A stretch of 64,000 nucleotides of DNA from Gammaproteobacteria bacterium (GCA_025350055.1 JANXYK010000021.1:1-64000), one strand, 5' to 3'. Counted from the stretch's first letter, positions 43,225 to 53,764 are shown. Numbers and translations: made by a program. Notes: a model not told the origin generated them from the sequence alone.

Positions 43225-43226
43225 AC

Positions 43227-44921
43227 ATGAGTGAATCCTCGAATCGTTTCAAGGCGGGTACACGCGTGGTGCGCGCGCCGCGCGGCCCGAAGTTGAGCGC
43301 ACGCAGCTGGCTCACCGAAGCGCCACTGCGCATGTTAATGAACAACCTCGATCCGGAGGTCGCCGAGCGACCCGAAGACCTGGTGGTCTATGGCGGCATC
43401 GGCCGGGCGGCACGCGACTGGGAATGCTTCGATGCGATTGTCGCCACACTGCGCAGGCTCGGCGATGACGAAACGCTGCTGGTGCAATCGGGCAAGCCCG
43501 TCGGCGTGTTTCGCACCCATGCGGATGCGCCGCGCGTGCTGATCGCCAATTCCAACCTCGTGCCGCACTGGGCCACCTGGGAACATTTCAACGAACTCGA
43601 TCGCAAGGGCCTGATGATGTATGGCCAGATGACGGCCGGCTCGTGGATCTACATCGGCTCGCAGGGCATCGTGCAAGGCACCTACGAGACTTTCGTCGAA
43701 ATGGGCCGTCGCCATTTCGGCGGCGAACTCAAGGGCCGCTGGATACTGACCGCGGGGCTCGGCGGCATGGGCGGGGCGCAGCCGCTGGCGGCCACCATGG
43801 CCGGCGCCTCCATGCTCGCCGTGGAATGCCGGCAGTCGCGCATCGAAAAGCGCCTCAGCACTGGCTATCTCGATGCGCAGGCCGCCAACCTCGATGAAGC
43901 GCTCAAGATGATCGACGCGTGCCGCAAGAGCGGCGAGGCGCGCTCGATCGGCCTGTGCGCCAACATCGCCGAAGTGCTGCCCGAATTGCTGAAGCGCGGC
44001 GTGCTGCCTGATGCCCTCACTGACCAGACCTCGGCGCACGATCCGGTGCACGGCTATCTGCCAATTGGCTGGACGGTCGAGCGCTGGGAAGCGCAACAGC
44101 AGACCGATCCCGCGGGTGTCGCCGCCGCCGCTTCGCAGTCGATGGCGACCCAGGTGCGCGACATGCTGGAAATCCAGCGTCGCGGCGTGCCGACCGTCGA
44201 CTACGGCAACAATATCCGCCAGGTCGCCATGGAGCAGGGCGTCAAGGAAGCCTTCAAGATTCCGGGCTTCGTGCCCGAATACATCCGCCCACTGTTCTGC
44301 CGCGGCATCGGCCCGTTCCGTTGGGTGGCGCTCTCCGGCGATCCGGCCGACATCGCCAAGACCGATCAGCGCGTGCGCGAACTGATTCCCAACGATCAGC
44401 ACCTGCATCGCTGGCTGGACATGGCGGCCAAGCGCATCCAGTTCCAGGGCTTGCCGGCGCGCATCTGCTGGGTGGGCCTGGGCGATCGGCATCGGCTCGG
44501 ACTCGCGTTCAACGAGATGGTCGCCAAGGGCGAGCTCGCCGGCCCCATCGTCATCGGCCGCGATCACCTGGATTCCGGTTCGGTCGCCAGTCCCAATCGC
44601 GAGACCGAGAGCATGCGCGATGGCTCGGATGCGGTCTCCGACTGGCCGCTGCTCAACGCGCTGCTGAACACCGCGAGCGGCGCCACCTGGGTGTCGCTGC
44701 ATCACGGTGGCGGCGTCGGCATGGGTTATTCGCAGCACGCCGGCGTGGTCATCGTTTGCGATGGCAGCGAAGCGGCGGCGCGACGCGTCGGTCGCGTGCT
44801 GTGGAATGATCCGGCGACTGGCGTGATGCGTCATGCCGATGCCGGCTACGAGATCGCGCAGCAATGCGCCACGGAACACGCGCTCGACCTGCCGATGCTG
44901 CGCGGTGGAGCGGGGTCATGA
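43227..44921 (+). CDS. hutU: Urocanate hydratase
   Basis: 564 residues from ATG 43227, 2 nt after the hutF stop. Urocanase blocks are evident: [21 protein letters not shown] in outline, [34 protein letters not shown] (NAD-binding), [15 protein letters not shown] with the conserved TSAHDP signature, and [15 protein letters not shown]. Hydrates urocanate to imidazolonepropionate using NAD as an electrophile. The stop overlaps the hutH start by 4 nt. Confidence 0.97.
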   Translation: MSESSNRFKAGTRVVRAPRGPKLSARSWLTEAPLRMLMNNLDPEVAERPEDLVVYGGIGRAARDWECFDAIVATLRRLGDDETLLVQSGKPVGVFRTHADAPRVLIANSNLVPHWATWEHFNELDRKGLMMYGQMTAGSWIYIGSQGIVQGTYETFVEMGRRHFGGELKGRWILTAGLGGMGGAQPLAATMAGASMLAVECRQSRIEKRLSTGYLDAQAANLDEALKMIDACRKSGEARSIGLCANIAEVLPELLKRGVLPDALTDQTSAHDPVHGYLPIGWTVERWEAQQQTDPAGVAAAASQSMATQVRDMLEIQRRGVPTVDYGNNIRQVAMEQGVKEAFKIPGFVPEYIRPLFCRGIGPFRWVALSGDPADIAKTDQRVRELIPNDQHLHRWLDMAAKRIQFQGLPARICWVGLGDRHRLGLAFNEMVAKGELAGPIVIGRDHLDSGSVASPNRETESMRDGSDAVSDWPLLNALLNTASGATWVSLHHGGGVGMGYSQHAGVVIVCDGSEAAARRVGRVLWNDPATGVMRHADAGYEIAQQCATEHALDLPMLRGGAGS

Positions 44922-46474
44922 GCACGGCGCCGTTCAGATTGGCGCTGCGCGCCGGGTCACTCACGCTCGATGATCTGCGCCGCGCGCTGCGCGCGCCAGT
45001 GCGCATCGCAATGCGACGCTCGGATCTGGCACGGGTGCGCCGCGCGCGCGCCGTGATCAGCGGCCTGATCGAGCGCGGCGAGACTGCCTACGGCGTCAAC
45101 ACCGGCTTCGGCTCGCTGGCGAGCGAACGCATCGCGTCATCGGATCTCGCACAGCTGCAGCACAACCTGGTGCTCTCGCATGCCGCCGGCACCGGCGAGC
45201 CTCTGTCCGATGAAGTGGTACGACTGGTGCTGGTGCTGAAGATCGCGAGCCTGGCACAGGGTCACTCGGGCGTACGCGTCACGACGCTGCGCGCACTGCG
45301 CAGTCTGCTGGAAGCTGGGGTGTATCCGCTGATTCCCTCGCAGGGTTCGGTCGGCGCCTCGGGCGATCTCGCGCCGCTCGCGCACCTCAGCGCCGCGCTG
45401 CTGGGCGTGGGCTCGGTGCGCTACCGCGGCCGCGTGCTCAGCGCGCGCGGTGGCCTGCGCCGCGCCGGGCTCAAGCCCATGAAGTTCGCGGCGAAGGAAG
45501 GCCTCGCCCTGCTCAACGGCACCCAGGTCTCCACCGCTCTGGCCCTGAGCGGCCTGTTTGCGATTGAGGATGTGTTCGCATCCGCGCTGGTAGCTGGTGC
45601 GCTATCGGTGGATGCACTCAAGGGGACCGATGTTCCCTTCGATCCGCGCATCCACGCATTGCGACGCCAAGTCGGCCAGCAAGTCGTGGCGCAACGCCTG
45701 CGTGCGTTGTTGCGCGGCAGCCGCGTGCGCGCCTCGCACCTCGATTGCACGCGTGTGCAGGATCCGTATTCGCTGCGCTGCCAGCCCCAGGTTATGGGCG
45801 CCTGCCTCGACCTGTTGCGCCAGGCCGGCGCCACGCTGCTGCGCGAAGCCAATGCCGTGACCGACAATCCGCTGGTGTTTCCTCGTGAGGGCGATGTGCT
45901 CTCGGGCGGCAACTTCCACGCGGAACCCGTGGCCTTCGCGGCTGATCAACTCGCGATGGCGGTGGCCGAGATCGGCAATATTTCCGAGCGGCGCATCGCG
46001 CTGCTGGTCGACACCAAGATGAGCGGCCTGCCCGCGTACCTGGTCAAGAACAGCGGATTGAATTCCGGTTTCATGGTGGCGCAGGTCACCGCCGCGGCGC
46101 TCGCTTCGGAGAACAAGGCACTCGCGCATCCCGCCAGCGTCGACACGATTCCGACTTCCGCTAACCAGGAAGACCACGTATCGATGGCGACGTACGCCGC
46201 GCGCCGTCTCACGCAGATGGCCGGCAATGCCGCAGGCATCGTCAGCATCGAGCTGCTGGCGGCGGCGCAAGGCCTGGAGTTCCATCGCCCGCTGCGCAGC
46301 TCGGCGGCACTGGAACAGGCGCATCGCGAGATTCGCCGCGTGGCGCGTGCCTGGCGCAGCGATCGCTTCTTTGCGCCCGATATCGCTGCGGTGCGCGCAC
46401 TGGTGCTGGGCGGTACGCTGCGCGAAATCGCTGGCACCGAGCTGTTTCGCACGGCAGGCCGCTCGGCCGCCTGA
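44918..46474 (+). CDS. hutH: Histidine ammonia-lyase
   Basis: 518 residues from ATG 44918. The Ala-Ser-Gly triad that cyclises to the MIO cofactor is at 147-149 in [16 protein letters not shown]. Other family blocks are [23 protein letters not shown] and DNPLVFP. Releases ammonia from L-histidine to give urocanate. Overlaps hutU by 4 nt and hutG by 1 nt, so the operon is tightly coupled. No HutC repressor gene is in the window. Confidence 0.97.
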   Translation: MSTAPFRLALRAGSLTLDDLRRALRAPVRIAMRRSDLARVRRARAVISGLIERGETAYGVNTGFGSLASERIASSDLAQLQHNLVLSHAAGTGEPLSDEVVRLVLVLKIASLAQGHSGVRVTTLRALRSLLEAGVYPLIPSQGSVGASGDLAPLAHLSAALLGVGSVRYRGRVLSARGGLRRAGLKPMKFAAKEGLALLNGTQVSTALALSGLFAIEDVFASALVAGALSVDALKGTDVPFDPRIHALRRQVGQQVVAQRLRALLRGSRVRASHLDCTRVQDPYSLRCQPQVMGACLDLLRQAGATLLREANAVTDNPLVFPREGDVLSGGNFHAEPVAFAADQLAMAVAEIGNISERRIALLVDTKMSGLPAYLVKNSGLNSGFMVAQVTAAALASENKALAHPASVDTIPTSANQEDHVSMATYAARRLTQMAGNAAGIVSIELLAAAQGLEFHRPLRSSAALEQAHREIRRVARAWRSDRFFAPDIAAVRALVLGGTLREIAGTELFRTAGRSAA

Positions 46475-47286
46475 TGATGTCTGACGTGTATAGCCTGCAG
46501 CGTGGCGGCACGCCGCTGATCGTCAGCGTGCCACACTCGGGCAACGCGATACCCGAGGCCCTACGGGCGCGGCTCACACCACTGGCGCTGGCGCAGCCCG
46601 ACACCGACTGGTATGTCGATCGTCTCTACGACTTCGTGCCGCAACTCGGCGCCACGCTGCTGGTGGCACGCTACTCGCGCTACGTCATCGACCTGAACCG
46701 TCCGCCCGATGACGCGGCCTTGTACCCGGGCGCGGCCCGCACCGGCTTGTGCCCAACGCTGACTTTTGAAGGCGCGCCGTTGTATTGCGACGGAGCGGGC
46801 TATGAATTGCCAGCGGCTGAAGTGCAACAACGCCGTGAGCACTACTGGCGGCCCTATCACGATGCGCTGCTCGATCTGATCGACGACACCCGCAAGCGTC
46901 ACGGCTACGCCTTGTTGCTCGATGCCCACTCGATACTCAGCGTCGTGCCACGCCTGTTTGCCGGGCAACTGCCCAACATCAATATCGGATGTAATGACGC
47001 CCGATCCTGCGACACGGCGACCATCGAACTGGTGCGCAGTCGGCTGACAGCGCAACAGCGCAGTTGGGTGATCGACGGCCGTTTCAAGGGTGGCTACATC
47101 ACGCGCCACTACGGCCAGCCCGCACAGAGCGTGCACGCCATCCAGATTGAACTGGCCCAGTGCGGTTACATGGCAGAGCCGAACGAGCCCGAGAGTGGCG
47201 CGCCCGCCTGGGATCAGGAACTGATGCGGCCGCTACAGACTTTCCTGCGCAGCTTGCTCAGCGATTGGCTGACACTGCGCCGCTGA
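46474..47286 (+). CDS. hutG: N-formylglutamate deformylase
   Basis: 270 residues; two ATGs at 46474 and 46477 are equally plausible. N-formylglutamate amidohydrolase: PLIVSVPHSGNAIPEAL, DTDWYVDRLYDF, YVIDLNRPPDDAALYPG, LLLDAHSILSVVPR, and GGYITRHYGQP. Cleaves N-formylglutamate into glutamate and formate, completing the pathway begun by HutF. The stop codon abuts the stop of the convergent DUF4337 gene. Confidence 0.96.
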   Translation: MMSDVYSLQRGGTPLIVSVPHSGNAIPEALRARLTPLALAQPDTDWYVDRLYDFVPQLGATLLVARYSRYVIDLNRPPDDAALYPGAARTGLCPTLTFEGAPLYCDGAGYELPAAEVQQRREHYWRPYHDALLDLIDDTRKRHGYALLLDAHSILSVVPRLFAGQLPNINIGCNDARSCDTATIELVRSRLTAQQRSWVIDGRFKGGYITRHYGQPAQSVHAIQIELAQCGYMAEPNEPESGAPAWDQELMRPLQTFLRSLLSDWLTLRR

Positions 47287-47844
47287 CTACAACCAGGCGA
47301 TGACCCAGCAGGTGATGCCGCCTATGGCGCTGATGCCCGCCATCAACAGCAACCAGCGCTGCCGCGTGAGCACCGTGAGCGCAGCCATCGCAATGGCCAC
47401 CTGCACCAGTGCCAGGGCCTGCGCCAACTGGTGATGCGGCTTGAAGGCGCGCTCGCTGGCTTGGTCCGCCGCGTGCGATGCCTCTTCGAAGGCGCGCGCC
47501 TTCTTCTCGATCTCGGCTTTCTCCGCGCCGTAGCGCTTCGCCTCGGCCGCCAGCGCCTGGCGCTCGGCCTCGTTCGCACCAACCGCGTGCGCGACCACGA
47601 CTTCCTTGATGCCCTTGGCCTGGTAGTAGGCCCACTGGTCCGACGCTTCGGTCTTCTTCAGGATGGCTTCGTTCTTGTGTTCCAGTCCCAGCGACTCGCT
47701 GCTGCCGTTCTGGTAGCTGATGATGGCGCCGATGGTGGCGAGTACCGCCGTGAACATCGCGACCATGCGCCCCAGGTTGTCCTCGTGCGCTGCGTGCTCG
47801 ACGGCGTGGTCATGCTGACCGTGCACTTCGTATTCTTCGCTCAT
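47287..47844 (-). CDS. DUF4337 membrane protein
   Basis: 185 residues. An acidic and His-containing N-terminus, a transmembrane helix (MVAMFTAVLATIGAIISY), a charged coiled-coil-like middle (ASDQWAYYQAKGIKEVV, EAKRYGAEKAEIEKKARAFEEAS in outline) and two C-terminal helices. This is the DUF4337 layout; function unknown. Separate from the cytochrome genes by 67 nt. Confidence 0.82.
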   Translation of the reverse strand: MSEEYEVHGQHDHAVEHAAHEDNLGRMVAMFTAVLATIGAIISYQNGSSESLGLEHKNEAILKKTEASDQWAYYQAKGIKEVVVAHAVGANEAERQALAAEAKRYGAEKAEIEKKARAFEEASHAADQASERAFKPHHQLAQALALVQVAIAMAALTVLTRQRWLLLMAGISAIGGITCWVIAWL

Positions 47845-47911
47845 GCGCGCAGTAAAGCGGCTTCGCTGCCGGGATGCAAGCCCCGGCAGCCAAGTAGCGC
47901 AGGTGTTGCGC

Positions 47912-48556
47912 TCAGGTACCCGAGAGTGACTGCAGGTAGGCGGCGACCGCGCTCATTTCCGGTGTCTTCAGTTCCGAGGCGACACCGTGCATCACCGCCA
48001 CGTTGCGCAGATTGCTCTGGAACGAACGCAGTTGCTTGAGCAGGTACTGCGCATGTTGCCCCGTGAGGCGCGGGAAGTCGTCGGTACCGACGGCGTTGGC
48101 GCCGTGACAGGAGATGCAGGGCGGGATGCCTTCGGCGGCGATGCCCTTGCCGAAGATGTCGGCACCGCGGGCGATGGTGGCGGCATCACCGCGCTGCCCG
48201 GGCCCCGGGGTCTGCACGCTGTAGTAGCCCGCCAGCGCCTCGATCATCGCATCGTCAAGCGGCGCGGCCATACCCCACATATAGCCGAGCGCATCCGGAT
48301 CGCCGCGCGTCTCTGCCTTGAAGGCTTTCATCTGCGCGATCAGGTAGGACGCGTGCTGACCTGCCAGCACCGGAAACTTGGGCGATTGGCTGCGCCCCTG
48401 GGGTCCATGGCAAGTGGCGCAGGTGGTGACCGCCACGCGCTGCGCCGCCAACTTCATCTGCGGGTCTATGTCGGCAGCGCGTAGCGCACTGCTGGCCAGC
48501 AGCCCCAGCGACATTGCGACCGAGACGGCAACTATCGAGCGTTTGATGTTCTTCAT
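47912..48556 (-). CDS. Diheme cytochrome c4-like protein
   Basis: 214 residues from ATG 48556 (GAGG upstream). Signal peptide, then two class I cytochrome domains with heme motifs CATCH (46-50) and CISCH (147-151) and candidate axial Met residues in YMWGM and AVMHGVAS. Periplasmic electron carrier. It starts 11 nt after the gene for an outer-membrane cytochrome-porin, pointing to a shared electron path across the envelope. Confidence 0.92.
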   Translation of the reverse strand: MKNIKRSIVAVSVAMSLGLLASSALRAADIDPQMKLAAQRVAVTTCATCHGPQGRSQSPKFPVLAGQHASYLIAQMKAFKAETRGDPDALGYMWGMAAPLDDAMIEALAGYYSVQTPGPGQRGDAATIARGADIFGKGIAAEGIPPCISCHGANAVGTDDFPRLTGQHAQYLLKQLRSFQSNLRNVAVMHGVASELKTPEMSAVAAYLQSLSGT

Positions 48557-48567
48557 GCTTGCATTCC

Positions 48568-49992
48568 TCAAAAGGCAAACCAGGCCAGCAGGTAGATCGA
48601 GTCGTTGTCACTCGCATTGCGCCCCAGCCCGTCGTAGTTGCTGTCGCCGCCGTTGAACTTCGAATACTGGGTGAACTGCGCCGTGAGCTTGGTGTTCAGC
48701 CAGGGCATGTAATTCAGCTCAGCGATCCAGCCGGTGGTATCCGGTTTGCCACTGGTGCCGCTGACTGCGGGCGTCGGAGTGGCCGCGGTGTACAGGCCCA
48801 GGTCGCTGCTGCCGGTGGTGGAGAAGTAGCCGAGTGCGCCGCCGTACTTGCGCTGGTAGTAGTAGGTGCCCGTCACGCGCGTCGTGGTCAGGTCGTTCTT
48901 GAGGTTCTGCGAAACGCCGTCGGCGATGCTGGCGTCCAGCGTCATGTTCTCCTTGATGCGCGTGCCGGCCACGGTGACCAGGTGCTGGTCGCCGATCCAC
49001 TGGTACTGAAAGTCGAAGGCCGTATCGCGAAACTTGTTTGAAGGCCCGGCCAGCGATGTCGTGCCGGGGGTACCGGCGGCGGCGGCGCCGGGCACCAGCT
49101 TGAAGGTGGCGCCGTAGGCACCGACGCTCAGGGAGTGCGCGCCCCAGTTGTGTTCGTAGGCGATGCGATAGTACGGCGCGCCACCGACGATCACGTTCGA
49201 CGTGGCGCCATCGAGCGGCCCGGTCTGCTGCGTGACCGAGTTGACTGCGCCCTGCTTGGCCGATCGATACAGACCCAGCTCGCCGTACAGCGATTCATTC
49301 CACATCGCATAGACGCTCAGGCCCGCGACACTCTGTGCCAGTCCGCCGGCGATCTGCGCACCGGCCAGCGAGGGCACGGTGGCGTTGCTGGACGCGAACG
49401 GAAACCCGAAGGCCGGCGTGCTGTTCCACAGATCCTGGATGGTGGGATTGTTATTCACGTCGATGCCATAGATCAGGCTCCTGTCCTCGGGCAGCACCAG
49501 CGCGTTGGCGTAGCGGATGTCCGTGTTGTCGATGCCGATCGTGCCGCTACTGTTGCCATAGGTGAGCTGGATGAAAGCGCCCAGGCGCGGCGCGATCTTG
49601 CCGGCGTAGAACAGGCTGATCTGCTGCGGGAATCCCACGGTGCCGTTCTGCGAGACGCTGCCGGGGGCCGTGCCGTCGGGCAGGGCCTTGGCGAGGCTCG
49701 TCTGCGAGACCTGCACCATCAGCGAGATCGGCGGCAGACCGCTCAGCGCCAGCAGCTCGCTCTTGGTGTTGTCGATGCCGCGTACCGGCTTGAGGTTATC
49801 GAGCGTGTAGGCATTGGCCTTGAACAGGCGGCCGAAGTGGTTGAGTTCGGGGTACAGCGTGTGGCAGGCCTCGCAGGCCATACCGGTTTGTCTCGCGAAG
49901 CTCGGTACAGCCTGTGCGGGCGGCGCGGCCGCGACCAGACCGAGCAACAGCAGCAGTGATGCCGCCAGCGCCTGTGGAATCCTGATGCTCAT
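48568..49992 (-). CDS. Monoheme cytochrome fused to outer-membrane beta-barrel
   Basis: 474 residues. Signal peptide to about residue 28, then one heme site, CEACH (40-44), in FARQTGMACEACHTLYPEL, followed by FGRLFKANAYTL. The remaining about 400 residues are an alternating amphipathic beta pattern with Tyr/Phe-rich strands and end LLAWFAF, the terminal Phe typical of outer-membrane barrels. The layout resembles fused cytochrome-porins such as Cyc2, though homology to Cyc2 is not established. It may carry electrons across the outer membrane to or from the c4-like protein. Confidence 0.83.
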   Translation of the reverse strand: MSIRIPQALAASLLLLLGLVAAAPPAQAVPSFARQTGMACEACHTLYPELNHFGRLFKANAYTLDNLKPVRGIDNTKSELLALSGLPPISLMVQVSQTSLAKALPDGTAPGSVSQNGTVGFPQQISLFYAGKIAPRLGAFIQLTYGNSSGTIGIDNTDIRYANALVLPEDRSLIYGIDVNNNPTIQDLWNSTPAFGFPFASSNATVPSLAGAQIAGGLAQSVAGLSVYAMWNESLYGELGLYRSAKQGAVNSVTQQTGPLDGATSNVIVGGAPYYRIAYEHNWGAHSLSVGAYGATFKLVPGAAAAGTPGTTSLAGPSNKFRDTAFDFQYQWIGDQHLVTVAGTRIKENMTLDASIADGVSQNLKNDLTTTRVTGTYYYQRKYGGALGYFSTTGSSDLGLYTAATPTPAVSGTSGKPDTTGWIAELNYMPWLNTKLTAQFTQYSKFNGGDSNYDGLGRNASDNDSIYLLAWFAF

Positions 49993-50097
49993 CTTTCCGC
50001 CCTTCGCCGAACTGTCGGCGTCTGATTTCTGTTATTGACTTGTGCGAAAGCTTAGGGGTGGCTTAGCACTGCAACCATGGCGGGTTTTACCTAGCAG

Positions 50098-52470
50098 CTA
50101 GGCATCTACCACCTGCACCGTGAAGTCGGTGCCTTCCCAGTGATCAGTCTCAGGCCAGAAGCAGGTGAAGATCACGCGCTCGCCCGCAGGCAATTGCGCG
50201 GTCGGCAAATCGAAGTAATGCACGCCAAATCCTGCGTTTTGCGTGGTGGCTTCATTGATCGTGCGCCAAGCATCGCTGCTGTAGCGCAGGCGTGCTGGCG
50301 CAAAGGTTTCGACGCGCAATACGCAGCCCGGTGCGATCGAGCGGATCTTCTGGTTGAAACGCCAGCTCCGCAGTGACGATTTCTTAACAGCCCCAAGATA
50401 TCGATCGCGTGTCTGCGGTGGCATGTCGAACACCGAGCCATCCGCAAGCGAATGCACAAGCTTGAGATATTCCGCATGTGCCCACACCAACGGCATCGCT
50501 GAACCCGCAGGCCGTCCGAGGAACAATTCGCGATCAGGTCGATCGGCCGCATCCCAGGTCTGCTCAGGCAGCAGGCCGCCCTCGCCCGCCATCGCTTCGA
50601 AGCTCGCGAGCAGCGTGCGCGCGGTCGCTACGTCACCGCTTGCCAACGCATAGTGCGCGCGCTCGCCGTTCAGCAAGGGCCACACCCTGCCGATGCCGGT
50701 GCCATCGAAGGGCGAACCATCGGCATGCTCGCCATAGCCGTCATCGGTATAGCGATGCCAGCCGGGGCCCATCGGCAGATCAGCCTTGAGCGTCGCGTCG
50801 ATGACCTTCACCGTATTCACGATGCGCGGATCATCGGCGGCACGCAGTCCCATGCGTACCAGTGCCAGCGCATCGCACGACACGATCTCATCGGCGCGCC
50901 GGCGCGTATCGGCAGCATCGTGATTGCGGATGTCGACGTAGTCATCGCCACCCTCGAGATCGGTCTCGGCGACACGCACGTAGTAACCCTCGACGCCGCA
51001 GCGCCGTGCCAGTGGCGTGTCGCGCACATAGAGCCAGTGCTCGATCTGCGAGTTCCAGGAATCGGCTGTTTCGCGCAGGAAGGGCGCGAGCCCGGGTTCA
51101 CCACAACGCTCGGCCCAATCGGCGGCCACCAGCAGCGCCGCGATCTCGGCGGCGAGCGTGTAGGGCGTGTAGCCGGCGGTCTCTTCCCAGCGATCCTGCG
51201 GAGTGACCGGTCCATTGCGCAGGATGAAACCCGCAGCGGCGCGCACCATCGGCCAGAAGCGTCGTTGCGCGAAATCATCTTCCAGCAACGCACCCTCGCG
51301 CGCTGCGAGATCGAACAGCAGGATCGGCAATGCAGTCTCGTCCATTTGCAAGCCTTGCCAGTACGCACTACCGTCGACCCACATGTTCTGCGGCCAATGG
51401 CCATCGGCATGTTGAGTGGCGGCAAGAAACACCAGCGAAGTGCGCGCATCGCCGCAGGCGCCCGCTGCCAGCAGGCCACCGACAGACTGCACCATGTCGC
51501 GCGGCCACACCAGGTGATAGCCACCCAGATCGTCATCGCCCTTGGAAAAACCCCAGGGTACGGCCAGGCTCGCCAGCAGCGCGCCAGGTATCAACTTCGA
51601 TTCGTGCGTGCGAATCACCGCGGCACTGACCACCGAAAGCGCGCCGGGCGCCACACGGTCGCGCGCCGCATGCCAGCGCTGCCACGGCGTCACGTAGCGC
51701 GCCAGCAGTGTCGGAAAGCCTTCCGCTAACGAGGCGCGCGCCTGGTGTCCCGCCTCGTCAGCACCGCGACCCACGGCGAACGCGAGCACCGTTTCCTGTG
51801 CCGGCAGTGGCACCTCGCCGATCAGCGCCACGTTGCCGTTCTCGGCGCGCGTGTATTGCCACCGCAGTTCGCCGTGCGCCATCAGGTCCTGCCAACCATC
51901 GGAGGTCCCGACGAAACCGACCGAGCGCGCCGCGAAACCGGTGGCCGACATCAGGCACAGCGCGCGATCGGCGCGTTCGGCAAACAGCGCCGGCACCTCG
52001 CGATATTCGCCCGCCCAGGCCGTGTTGCCGGCGCCAAAATTGCCCAGATGCGGCGCCACCAGCACATAGAGACGATAATCCGCAGGGTTGCCCTGCAGCG
52101 CCCGAAAATTCACCCGTACCATCACCACCGGCCGCGAGACATCGGTGATGAACTCACATTGCAGCGCGAACCGCCCCTGCAGGCACTCGCTAAGGGTCGC
52201 GTAGTAAGGCACACCGGCTTGCGGGCAGCGCGTGACATGGCGCGCGTGCCGCTTGATCTCGGAGACGAAACCGCCCGGCCCCGCGACCAGGAAGCCCACA
52301 TCGCGGGTCGCCGCTTCATCGATGCGCGGCGCGTAGATCTCGTTGAGTATGCCGTGCGAGAGCGTGAACCAGATCGGGCTGCCCTCGAGCGCGGTGCCCA
52401 CGCCGCTCTTGGCCGCCGAAGTCCAGCGACCTGGCGACCCCGGCCACCCAGGTGCAAAACTCTCGCTCAT
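50098..52470 (-). CDS. GH15 glucoamylase
   Basis: 790 residues from ATG 52470; an in-frame ATG at 52494 is also possible. An N-terminal beta-sandwich (GSPIWFTLSHGILNEIYAPRID in outline) precedes the (alpha/alpha)6 catalytic domain. YHLVWPRDM, WPQNMWVDG, the catalytic base Glu in DRWEETAGYTPY and the acid Glu in LLPEQTWD are in place. Releases glucose from alpha-glucans. No signal peptide, so it probably acts on intracellular glucans. The SDR gene lies 7 nt upstream. Confidence 0.94.
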   Translation of the reverse strand: MSESFAPGWPGSPGRWTSAAKSGVGTALEGSPIWFTLSHGILNEIYAPRIDEAATRDVGFLVAGPGGFVSEIKRHARHVTRCPQAGVPYYATLSECLQGRFALQCEFITDVSRPVVMVRVNFRALQGNPADYRLYVLVAPHLGNFGAGNTAWAGEYREVPALFAERADRALCLMSATGFAARSVGFVGTSDGWQDLMAHGELRWQYTRAENGNVALIGEVPLPAQETVLAFAVGRGADEAGHQARASLAEGFPTLLARYVTPWQRWHAARDRVAPGALSVVSAAVIRTHESKLIPGALLASLAVPWGFSKGDDDLGGYHLVWPRDMVQSVGGLLAAGACGDARTSLVFLAATQHADGHWPQNMWVDGSAYWQGLQMDETALPILLFDLAAREGALLEDDFAQRRFWPMVRAAAGFILRNGPVTPQDRWEETAGYTPYTLAAEIAALLVAADWAERCGEPGLAPFLRETADSWNSQIEHWLYVRDTPLARRCGVEGYYVRVAETDLEGGDDYVDIRNHDAADTRRRADEIVSCDALALVRMGLRAADDPRIVNTVKVIDATLKADLPMGPGWHRYTDDGYGEHADGSPFDGTGIGRVWPLLNGERAHYALASGDVATARTLLASFEAMAGEGGLLPEQTWDAADRPDRELFLGRPAGSAMPLVWAHAEYLKLVHSLADGSVFDMPPQTRDRYLGAVKKSSLRSWRFNQKIRSIAPGCVLRVETFAPARLRYSSDAWRTINEATTQNAGFGVHYFDLPTAQLPAGERVIFTCFWPETDHWEGTDFTVQVVDA

Positions 52471-52477
52471 GATTGCT

Positions 52478-53275
52478 TCAACCGCCATGTGCAAACTCGG
52501 GGTAGTCGGTCATCGCGCCATCGACGAACACGGTATTGCCACTCATATATGAGGCGGCGCCTGAAACCAGGAAGGTGGCGACCTGCGCGATCTCGGCCGG
52601 CTCGCCCATGCGGCCGAGCGGAATCTTGGTCAAGAGGTCGCGCAGCGAGTCGGGATTGCTCCACACGTTCTGGTTGATCGGCGTGCGGATCGCGCCGGGC
52701 GCCAGCGCCAGCACGCGCACGCCAAAAGGCGCGGCCTCCTGCGCCATGGTCTGCGTGAGCATGGCGAGGCCTGCTTTGCTCGCCGTGTAGGCCCCGAAAC
52801 CGCTCCAGGCAATGCGTTCATGGACCGAGGACATGTTGAGCACGACGCCGCTGCGCTGGGCCGTCATGCGCTTGAGCGCCGATCGCGCGCACAGGAAACT
52901 GCCCTGCAGGTTCACGCGCAGCACGCGTTCGAAATTCGCGGGATCGGCTTCCCAGGTCGGTGCCGGCGCGCCATCAATGCCGGCATTGTTCACCAGGATG
53001 TCGATGCCGCCCCATTGGCGGTCGAGCTCGGCGTACATCGCTTCGACCTGCGTGGCGTCACTGACATCGGCCTGCACGCCCACGGCCACCGCGCTCGCTG
53101 CGCCGGCGTTCGCAGCCTGCAGCTCAGCGACCAGGGCGTTGGCGAGCTCGGGGTGCACCACGTAGTTGATCGCCACGCGCGCACCGGCCGCCGCGAGCTC
53201 GCGCACGATGGCGGCGCCGATGCCGGAGTTGCCTCCGGTCACCAGCGCACGCTTGCCATCCAGCCTGATCTGCAT
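52478..53275 (-). CDS. SDR-family oxidoreductase, glucose-1-dehydrogenase-like
   Basis: 265 residues. Rossmann motif TGGNSGIGAAIV, NNAG at the fourth strand, and the Ser-Tyr-Lys set in NMSSVHERIAW and AYTASKAG. C-terminal ASYMSGNTVFVDGAMTDYP matches glucose 1-dehydrogenase-like SDRs. The close tie to glucoamylase suggests oxidation of released glucose to gluconolactone; the substrate is an inference. Likely transcribed ahead of the glucoamylase gene. Confidence 0.87.
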   Translation of the reverse strand: MQIRLDGKRALVTGGNSGIGAAIVRELAAAGARVAINYVVHPELANALVAELQAANAGAASAVAVGVQADVSDATQVEAMYAELDRQWGGIDILVNNAGIDGAPAPTWEADPANFERVLRVNLQGSFLCARSALKRMTAQRSGVVLNMSSVHERIAWSGFGAYTASKAGLAMLTQTMAQEAAPFGVRVLALAPGAIRTPINQNVWSNPDSLRDLLTKIPLGRMGEPAEIAQVATFLVSGAASYMSGNTVFVDGAMTDYPEFAHGG

Positions 53276-53293
53276 GCGGTTTGCGCAGCCGCT

Positions 53294-53626
53294 TCAGGTC
53301 TTGGGCACAGTGCCAGCGGGCGTCAGCTTGTCGATGGCCTGCGGCAGCACGGTCGAGAGCTTGTGCAGCATGTCCTGCACGTCGAGGCCGGCCTTCGCAG
53401 CCAGTTGCTTGACCGTGTCGGCGCCCAGCCCCTGCTGCACCTGCGCCGGCGTAATCGGCTGGTTCGAACCGGTGCCGACCCAGCTCTTTACGGTCGCGCC
53501 CAGACCCTGCTGCTCGAACTGGCTGACCACGCCGCCGACGCCGCCGTGCTTGTCGAGCACGCCCTGCACCACGTTCAGCATTTCCGCACCAACCACACCA
53601 CCCAGTACACCTGAGAGAAAACTCAT
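53294..53626 (-). CDS. YidB-family (DUF937) protein
   Basis: 110 residues. GlyVal-rich N-terminus (SFLSGVLGGVVG), VVSQFEQQGLGATVKSWVGTG in outline, PITPAQVQQGLGADTV and the C-terminal MLHKLSTVLPQAIDKLTP: the YidB/DUF937 pattern. A small helical protein of unknown function. Lies 18 nt upstream of the SDR gene on the same strand. Confidence 0.85.
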   Translation of the reverse strand: MSFLSGVLGGVVGAEMLNVVQGVLDKHGGVGGVVSQFEQQGLGATVKSWVGTGSNQPITPAQVQQGLGADTVKQLAAKAGLDVQDMLHKLSTVLPQAIDKLTPAGTVPKT

Positions 53627-53764
53627 GAGGGACCTCCATTGAGAACAGGAAAAGCAGTGCGCATAATGGCGCAGACGCCATATGCAGTGGATGAAATCTA
53701 CGTTAATTGCTGCAAACTGCGCTACCCTTTAATTCCTCTTTCGAGCCTGCAGGGAGTGCAAGCA

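Noticed and set aside
43335-44879. A 514-codon open frame on the minus strand
   Set aside because: Antisense to hutU, which has all urocanase motifs.
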